Below, piece after piece: positions 35,534-45,632 of a DNA stretch of 45,632 bases. The position numbers and the translations under genes are program-made. How positions within the stretch are numbered: the stretch's first letter is position 1; every line of letters begins with the position of its first letter. The notes under the pieces are model-generated. The model did no database searches. It worked only from the letters and a program-made list of their open reading frames with translations, and was not told where the DNA came from. Location: the NCBI GenBank assembly GCA_035570235.1, contig DATMML010000076.1:1-45632 (forward strand). Direction: 5' to 3'. This stretch comes from Vicinamibacteria bacterium. GTDB taxonomy: Bacteria > Acidobacteriota > Vicinamibacteria > Fen-336.

Positions 35534-37243
35534 GGGATCCCTGGGATCATGCCCGATCGTGCTTCCGGGCGTCAATCCGGGAGAGGAAGGCGGGCCCGAG
35601 GTAGGATTCCCGGGTGAGCGCGAAGCCGACCCCGGCCTGGGCCGCTCCCGCCGCCGCGTTGGCCTGGGGAGTCGGCCTCATCGCGCTCGCCCGCGTTCCC
35701 CCGATCGTGGAACGGCTGCCCTGCCTGGGCGTGCTCAACGGGCCTCTGGGCCCCGTGCTCATCGTCTTGGCCCTGGCCGTCGCCCTCGCGCCCAAGGTGG
35801 GGGGATGGGGACGCGGGTTGCGCCCCAGCCCCCCTTGGCTCTTCGCCGTCTCCGCGGGTCTACTCATTCTCGCCGGCCTCTCCTACACGACCCGCCTCAG
35901 CGCGTCCGGGGACGAGCCGCACTACCTGCTCATGGCCCAGAGCCTGTGGCGGGATCACGACCTCGACCTGGAGAAGGGCCTGGCCCGTGGGGACTGGCGG
36001 GAATACTCGGCGGGGCCCCTCACCCCGCACTACGGCAGCCCGCGACGCGACGGCCGGCCCTACCCCGCGCACAGCGTGGGTCTCCCCGTGCTGCTGGCCC
36101 CGCTCTACGCGGCGGGGGGGCGCTCGGCCTGCGTGGTGGTGATGGCCCTGCTCGGGGCCGCCCTGGCCCTCCAGGTGCGGCGCCTCGCGCTCGGCTTAAC
36201 GGGGGACGAGGGGGCGGCGCTCTGGGCTTGGGCGGCCACGGTCGGGCCTCCGGTGGCTTTCTACTCCTTCCACCTCTACACGGAGGTGCCCTCCGCTCTT
36301 GCTCTCGCCTTGAGCCTCGGCCTGCTCCTGAGCGCCCCGGGCCCCGGGGGGGCGGCGGCGGCGGCGCTCCTGGCCGCCGCCTTGCCTTGGTTGCACGTGA
36401 AGATGATCCCGGCCGCGGGTGTCCTCGGCCTTTTGGGTCTTCTCCGTCTGCGGGGTCGTTCCCTCGTTGTCTTCCTGGGGATCGCGGGGGCCATGGCCGC
36501 GGTCTACCTGGCCTACTTTCAGCACATCTACGGCCATCCCAACCCCCTGGCCATCTATGGGGGGGCCGCCCCCGCGGAGCCGGGCGGATCGCCGCTGCGC
36601 GCGGCTCTCGGCCTCCTGCTGGACCGCTCCTTCGGCCTCCTGCCCTGCGCGCCCGTGTTCCTGCTCGCCCTGGCCGGGATCGGCCTGTTCGCGCGACGGC
36701 CCTGGGCAGAGACTCTCCCCGCGGCTCTCCTCGCGGTTTCGGTGTTGGCTCCGGTCCTTGGATGGCGGATGTGGTGGGGAGGGCAATGCCCTCCGGGTCG
36801 TCTGCTCGTGCCCCTCATGCCGTTCCTGGGCCTCGCGCTCGCCTTCCGCGCGGCGGGTCCTGCCCGCGGCCTCATGCGCTGGCGATGGCCCCTTATCTCG
36901 TCGGGGCTCGCGCTGGCCGCATTCATGATCGCGGAGCCGACACGGCTCCTCCTCCTCAACCGGGGGAATCGCCCCACGCGGGTGTGGGCCGCGCTCTCCG
37001 GGGCGTGGCCGGTCGGCCGCTACCTCCCTTCCCTCACCGCCCCCGATCCGGCGGAGACGCGGGTCGCTCTCCTCTGGGTGGTGGCGGTAGGAGGTGTCAT
37101 CATCCTCGATCAGCTGGCCCGGCGGAGTGATGCCATCGACCGCCTCTTCCGCGGCCTGGGGCTGCCCCTGCTGCTGGCCCTGACGGCGGGAGGGCTGGTG
37201 GATGGGTGGGCGCGTGCGGGATCGGCGCCGGTCAAAGACGGGG

Positions 37244-37271
37244 CCTCCCTCCTCCCCGAAGGAAGGGAAGG
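37244..37271. terminator. Hairpin between the membrane protein and lon
   Basis: On the minus strand CCTTCC and GGGAGG pair around a stable TTCG tetraloop, and the stem extends imperfectly to about 11 bp. It lies 23-50 nt beyond the lon stop codon. No T run follows, so it may protect or weakly end the lon transcript. Confidence 0.35.
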
Positions 37272-37293
37272 CGTGGAGGGAGACCCCGCGGGG

Positions 37294-39738
<2,445 letters not shown>

Positions 39739-39752
39739 TCGGTCTCTCCCGG

Positions 39753-40184
39753 TTAGCGGACGGCCACCGAGAACTCCTTCTGGAAGCGCGCGAAGGCGCG
39801 GGCCTCGCGCTCGGCCTCGGTCTTCATCTCCTCCTGCTCCTGGCAGCTCCGGCAAAGAGCGGCGAAGGGCAGGGCCTTGAGGCGGGCTTCCGCGATCTCG
39901 GAGCTGCACTCCGCGCACGATCCGTAGGTGCCGGTCTCCAGGCGCTGGATGGCTTCGTCGATCTTGCTCAGGGTCTCCGACTTCATCTGCATGAGAGCAA
40001 AGTCCACTTCCTGCACGAAGTCATCGACGCTCTGCTCCTCGGCGTCCTTGACCTCGGTGACCTCGGCGGGCAGGGTCTCCCGGAGAGAGCGGAGCTTCTG
40101 CTGAATCTCGTTCCGCCGCTCTTCGAGCATGCCCTTCAGCACCTCGTAACGCTCGCGATCCACGACGCCTTTCTTCCTTGCCAT
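39753..40184 (-). CDS. DksA/TraR-family zinc-finger protein
   Basis: The 143-residue protein has a long helical coiled-coil part (about 10-85) and a C-terminal C4 zinc finger: C90-x2-C93-x17-C111-x2-C114, as in DksA. DksA proteins enter the RNA polymerase secondary channel and modulate promoters with ppGpp. The coiled-coil tip region here reads DDFVQEVDFAL. AAGGGAGG lies 6 nt before ATG 40184. It is between htrA (36 nt upstream) and lon (14 nt downstream), a stress-gene setting. Whether it acts as true DksA or a related regulator cannot be settled by sequence. Confidence 0.9.
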   Translation of the reverse strand: MARKKGVVDRERYEVLKGMLEERRNEIQQKLRSLRETLPAEVTEVKDAEEQSVDDFVQEVDFALMQMKSETLSKIDEAIQRLETGTYGSCAECSSEIAEARLKALPFAALCRSCQEQEEMKTEAEREARAFARFQKEFSVAVR

Positions 40185-40219
40185 CGGATGCCTCCCTTCT
40201 TGGTGAGGTTCCTTCTCCT

Positions 40220-41719
40220 TCACGATACCTTCAGGACCACGAACCGGAACCCGTTGGAATCACGCACGCGCAGGCGCGCGACTCCTTCCTTGCGGGCCGC
40301 TTCGATCGCCTGCTCGAATTCGTCGACGCCACCCACCGGGCTGCCGTTGACGCTGACGATCACGTCCCCTCTCTTGAGGCCGGCCTGTTCCGCGGTCTCG
40401 CCCGCTTCGACATCCCGGACCACCACCCCCTTGGTCGCCCGCGGCAGCTCCAGCCGCTCGGCCAGGGTGGGGTTCAGGTCCTGGAGGGTCATGCCCAGCT
40501 TGCCCTTGCGGGCCTCTCCGCCCTCCGCTTCCGCGGGCTCGTCCGGGAAGGTTCCGAGGGTCACGGAGAGCGCTTTCTCCTCCCCGCTCCGCAACAGGTT
40601 GAGGTGCACGGTGGTCCCCGGTGGCTTGGATGCGATGTAGCGGGAGAGGTCGCCGTTGTCCTGGATCTTCCGGGCGTCTGCGGTGAGGATCACGTCCTCG
40701 GCCTTGAGCCCGGCCTTCTCCGCCGGACCTCCCGGCGTGAGCTGGTTGATGATGGCTCCCTTGGCCTCCTTCATCTTCAGGCTCTTGGCCATGTCCTCGT
40801 CCACGGACTGGATCTGGATCCCGAGCCAGCCGCGCGTGACCTTACCCTTGTCGCGAAGCTGGGGAAGGATGTCCCGGGCCACGTTTATGGGCACGGAAAA
40901 GCCCACCCCCGACGACTGGTGCTCGCCCCCGGTGATGATCAGGGTGTTGATGCCCACCACCTGCCCGCGCGTGTTCAGAAGCGGGCCCCCGGAGTTGCCG
41001 GGGTTGATGGCGGCGTCGGTCTGGATCATGTCCACGGTGGTGCCTTGCACGCCCAGCGCGAGGGCCCGCCCCTTGAAGGAGATCACGCCCACCGTCACGC
41101 TGTTGCCCCCGAGGCCGAACGGGTTCCCGACCGCCATCACCCACTCGCCGACATCGATCTGGTCCGAGTCGCCGAGCTCCAGGGTGGTCAGCGCCTCCTT
41201 GGGCTCGATCTTGAGCAGGGCCACGTCTGTCCGGGCATCCTTCCCCACCAGCTTCGCCTCGTAGGTCTTCCCGCTACTGAGGGTGACCGAGATCTGGTCG
41301 GCGCCCTCCACGACGTGGCGGTTGGTGAGGATGCGCCCCTCCTTGTCGATGATGAAGCCCGAGCCCAGGCTGGTCTGGGTCTGGCGCTCGGTCCCGCTGC
41401 CCCCCCGGGGGAGGAAGCGGTCCATCATGTCGTCCCCGAAGAAGTCCCGGAAGGGATCCTGGAAGCGCTGCCGTTTAACGACTTTCCGGGTGTTGATGTT
41501 CACGACCCCCGGCGTCTCCCGGCGCGCGATGTCCCGGAAGGTGTCGAGGGTGAGCGCACCGGAGGCCCGGGCGGGGAGGTCGGAGGACACCGCGGCCTCG
41601 GGGGGCTTGGCCATGGCCGTCTCCGGCCTCTGGATCTGGGTCGTGACCAGGGCGCCGAGCAGCATGGCGGCCATGGCCACGGAGAAAAATGAAGCGATCG
41701 CCTTGCCGCGCGTATTCAT
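40220..41719 (-). CDS. HtrA/DegP-DegQ-type periplasmic serine protease with two PDZ domains
   Basis: This envelope quality-control protease cleaves misfolded exported proteins. The 499-residue product has an N-terminal membrane or signal segment (about 8-26), a trypsin-like domain with catalytic H135 (TNRHVV), D165 (TDVALLK) and S243 (GNSGGP), and two PDZ domains (about 295-385 and 410-495). Two PDZ domains match DegP/DegQ, rather than DegS. A palindrome (41804-41819) lies about 85 nt upstream. It heads the htrA-dksA-lon operon, downstream of groEL on the same strand. Confidence 0.96.
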   Translation of the reverse strand: MNTRGKAIASFFSVAMAAMLLGALVTTQIQRPETAMAKPPEAAVSSDLPARASGALTLDTFRDIARRETPGVVNINTRKVVKRQRFQDPFRDFFGDDMMDRFLPRGGSGTERQTQTSLGSGFIIDKEGRILTNRHVVEGADQISVTLSSGKTYEAKLVGKDARTDVALLKIEPKEALTTLELGDSDQIDVGEWVMAVGNPFGLGGNSVTVGVISFKGRALALGVQGTTVDMIQTDAAINPGNSGGPLLNTRGQVVGINTLIITGGEHQSSGVGFSVPINVARDILPQLRDKGKVTRGWLGIQIQSVDEDMAKSLKMKEAKGAIINQLTPGGPAEKAGLKAEDVILTADARKIQDNGDLSRYIASKPPGTTVHLNLLRSGEEKALSVTLGTFPDEPAEAEGGEARKGKLGMTLQDLNPTLAERLELPRATKGVVVRDVEAGETAEQAGLKRGDVIVSVNGSPVGGVDEFEQAIEAARKEGVARLRVRDSNGFRFVVLKVS

Positions 41720-41803
41720 CGAAGCTCTTGTCTCCCTCCCCTCTGCGGGGAGCTACGAAGGGTCCGGCCCGCGGCGCCCCTACCGACCTCTATCGGCTTT
41801 CGA

Positions 41804-41819
41804 TCGGGAAAATTCCCGA
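41804..41819. promoter_or_regulatory. Perfect palindrome upstream of htrA, candidate operator
   Basis: TCGGGAA (41804-41810) and TTCCCGA (41813-41819) are perfect inverted arms with an AA centre, about 85 nt upstream of the htrA start. The AT core flanked by GC suits a dimeric regulator site. No CIRCE (HrcA) sequence was found in this gap. Confidence 0.45.
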
Positions 41820-41955
41820 GCCCGCGGATGAAACCCTTCAAAATGCAAGCAAAAACCGTACCGAGCCTGAGAACTGGGAAGATGTCCCGAACGACCCTTA
41901 ACCGGTCGACCCGGGCCCAGGCCGCCCGGGATGTACGCCCCTTCCACCTAAGTTA

Positions 41956-41987
41956 CGTTGGGAGCGAGTAAAAAGTTGTACCCAACG
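41956..41987. promoter_or_regulatory. Long-spaced inverted repeat in the groEL-htrA gap
   Basis: CGTTGGG (41956-41962) and CCCAACG (41981-41987) are perfect 7-bp arms with an 18-nt AT-rich spacer. It could fold as a hairpin in the transcript beyond groEL or serve as a paired protein site. Function unknown. Confidence 0.35.
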
Positions 41988-42105
41988 CCCGGCTCGGGAC
42001 CCCCGGACTGTCCGTTCTGGCGTCCGGGGCGTCCTCTGCCAATGTCACTCCCCTGGCCGGCAGGGGGCCCTGGAGAGGCAATTTTCCGGGCCCCCGGCCG
42101 GGTCA

Positions 42106-43782
<1,677 letters not shown>

Positions 43783-43828
43783 TCACCCGGACGGGCCGCG
43801 TCACGGGCGTGCGCCGGGCACCGCTTGC

Positions 43829-44119
43829 TCACTGAAGAATCCCGAGGACCTCGTCCTCCTTGAGAATCAGGTACTCCTCACCGCCGATCTTGACGTCCGT
43901 CCCCGACCATTTGCCGACCAGCACCTTGTCTCCTGGCTTGAGGGTGAGGGGGACGCGGCTGCCGTCCTGCAGGATCCTCCCCGAGCCCACCCCCATCACC
44001 TCGGCCTTCTGGGGCTTCTCCTTGGCGCTGTCGGGGATGATGATCCCGCCGACCTTCTGTTCCGCTTCCTCCAGCCGGCGCAGCAAGACCCGGTCCCGCA
44101 GGGGTCTCACGTTTGGCAT
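43829..44119 (-). CDS. groES: GroES, chaperonin 10
   Basis: GroES caps GroEL. The 96-residue protein shows the family's NVRPLRDRVLLRRLEEAE start, the mobile-loop region (EEAEQKVGGIIIPDSAKEKP) and the LKPGDKVLVGKWSGTDVKI core, ending LKEDEVLGIL. ATG 44119 has GGGAGG 7 nt upstream. The same frame is open further upstream to a GTG at 44230 that overlaps the hsp20 stop (GTGA), which would add 37 basic Lys/Arg/Pro/Ala residues; the internal ribosome site favours the shorter form. Operon order is hsp20, groES, groEL. Confidence 0.97.
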   Translation of the reverse strand: MPNVRPLRDRVLLRRLEEAEQKVGGIIIPDSAKEKPQKAEVMGVGSGRILQDGSRVPLTLKPGDKVLVGKWSGTDVKIGGEEYLILKEDEVLGILQ

Positions 44120-44226
44120 CGCTTTGCCTCCCGAGTGATGAGCACGCGCGGGAGCCGGCCGGGCGGGGGCGGCGGACCGCCCCTTCGCCTTCGGCCGGGT
44201 CCCGCTTTTCTTCGGTTTTGGCCGCT

Positions 44227-44685
44227 TCACTTGGCCACGTTGATGGAGATCTGCTTCGGCTTGGCCTCGTCCTTCTTGGGGAGGGTCATCCTCAGCAGGC
44301 CATCCTTGTACTCGGCCTTGATCTTCTCGGTGTCCACGACGTTGGGCAACGTGAAGGACCGGGTGAAGCTCCCGTAGGCCCGCTCCACGCGGTGGTAGTT
44401 CTCGCGCTTCACCTCGTTCTCGAGCTTGCGCTCCCCGCGCAGGGTCAGGATGTTGTTCTCCACCCGCACGTCCACGTCCTTGGGATCGATTCCAGGCAGC
44501 TCGGCCTTGAGGACGATGTTGCCGTTCTGTTCGTAGATGTCCACGGCGGGGGCCCAGGAGCCTCCCACCCAGTCTTCCTCACCGCCCGTACGGTTGATCC
44601 CCCGGAACGACTCGTCAAACAGCCGATTCATCCGCTCCTGCAAGCCGATCAGGTCGCGGAACGGCTCCCAGCGAACAATAGCCAT
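44227..44685 (-). CDS. Hsp20 family small heat-shock protein
   Basis: Small heat-shock proteins hold unfolding proteins until DnaK or GroEL refold them. The 152-residue product has an N-terminal arm (WEPFRDLIGLQERMNRLFDE), an alpha-crystallin domain (about 45-135; AVDIYEQNGNIVLKAELPGI, the GLLRMTLPK strand) and a short C-terminal end. ATG 44685 is chosen for its AAGGAGG at 8 nt; a GTG two codons earlier is possible. A stable hairpin precedes the ribosome site. It lies between dnaK and groES, so client handover within one stress operon is plausible. Confidence 0.95.
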   Translation of the reverse strand: MAIVRWEPFRDLIGLQERMNRLFDESFRGINRTGGEEDWVGGSWAPAVDIYEQNGNIVLKAELPGIDPKDVDVRVENNILTLRGERKLENEVKRENYHRVERAYGSFTRSFTLPNVVDTEKIKAEYKDGLLRMTLPKKDEAKPKQISINVAK

Positions 44686-44704
44686 ACTCACTTCCTCCTT
44701 CCTC

Positions 44705-44731
44705 AGGCCCGTCCCTCGGCGGGACGGGCCT
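44705..44731. promoter_or_regulatory. Stable hairpin between dnaK and hsp20
   Basis: AGGCCCGTCCC (44705-44715) pairs perfectly with GGGACGGGCCT (44721-44731) around a 5-nt loop, directly upstream of the hsp20 ribosome site on the minus strand. No T run follows on that strand, so it is more likely a processing or stability element than a terminator. On the plus strand a T-rich stretch follows, but no plus-strand gene ends here. Confidence 0.5.
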
Positions 44732-44743
44732 CTTGATCTTTTC

Positions 44744-45632
<889 letters not shown>

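Larger units (their letters stand above)
41720..42105. other. Intergenic region between groEL and htrA
   Basis: This 386-base AT-enriched stretch separates the groEL stop and the htrA start, both on the minus strand. It holds two inverted repeats (41804-41819 and 41956-41987) and should contain the htrA promoter, but no convincing -35/-10 pair was found. No open frame in it shows a domain. Confidence 0.55.

Overview
This is a GC-rich bacterial chromosome segment with dense genes, many GTG or TTG starts and short or overlapping junctions. There is no CRISPR array, rRNA, tRNA or intact insertion sequence. The mix of a YlxP-type nusA/infB operon, FeS/NrfD and molybdopterin enzymes, a type III polyketide synthase and a zinc-ribbon/FHA/GAF kinase suggests an Acidobacteriota-like soil or environmental organism. 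That assignment is an inference from gene content, not a phylogenetic result.

Region 1 (about 1-11,600) is an oxidative-stress and accessory region. It holds msrP-msrQ (repair of oxidised methionine in the envelope), a small ABM-domain protein behind an inverted repeat, a tightly overlapping ECF sigma / zinc anti-sigma / ECF sigma operon, an exported vanadium haloperoxidase-like enzyme, a cupredoxin lipoprotein, a solitary type III polyketide synthase, and a divergent oxyR/katG pair. Region 2 (about 11,750-15,190) holds a zinc alcohol dehydrogenase, a MurG-like glycosyltransferase and two uncharacterised proteins.

Region 3 (about 15,150-29,210) is the conserved translation and RNA block: rimO, then rimP-nusA-infB-ylxP-rbfA-truB, later rpsO-pnp. 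A good promoter and a strong intrinsic terminator lie in the rimP-nusA leader, suggesting attenuation of the operon that makes NusA. Between truB and rpsO sit an undescribed lipoprotein built from two copies of one domain and a large membrane protein.

Region 4 (29,211-37,290) is respiratory and envelope related: a cupredoxin apparently starting at ATC with an atypical copper site, a four-cluster ferredoxin fused to an NrfD membrane anchor, its cytoplasmic molybdopterin partner, an orphan histidine kinase, and a GT-C-like membrane protein whose reading frame continues antisense into lon.

Region 5 (37,294-end, all minus strand) is a protein quality-control block in transcription order dnaK (cut by the window end), hsp20, groES, groEL, then htrA, dksA-like and lon. 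Chaperones and both major quality-control proteases are thus side by side. The most unusual items are the nusA leader terminator, the duplicated-domain lipoprotein, the ATC-start cupredoxin next to the fused FeS/NrfD enzyme, the sigma/anti-sigma/sigma operon near msrPQ and haloperoxidase, and the compact proteostasis block.
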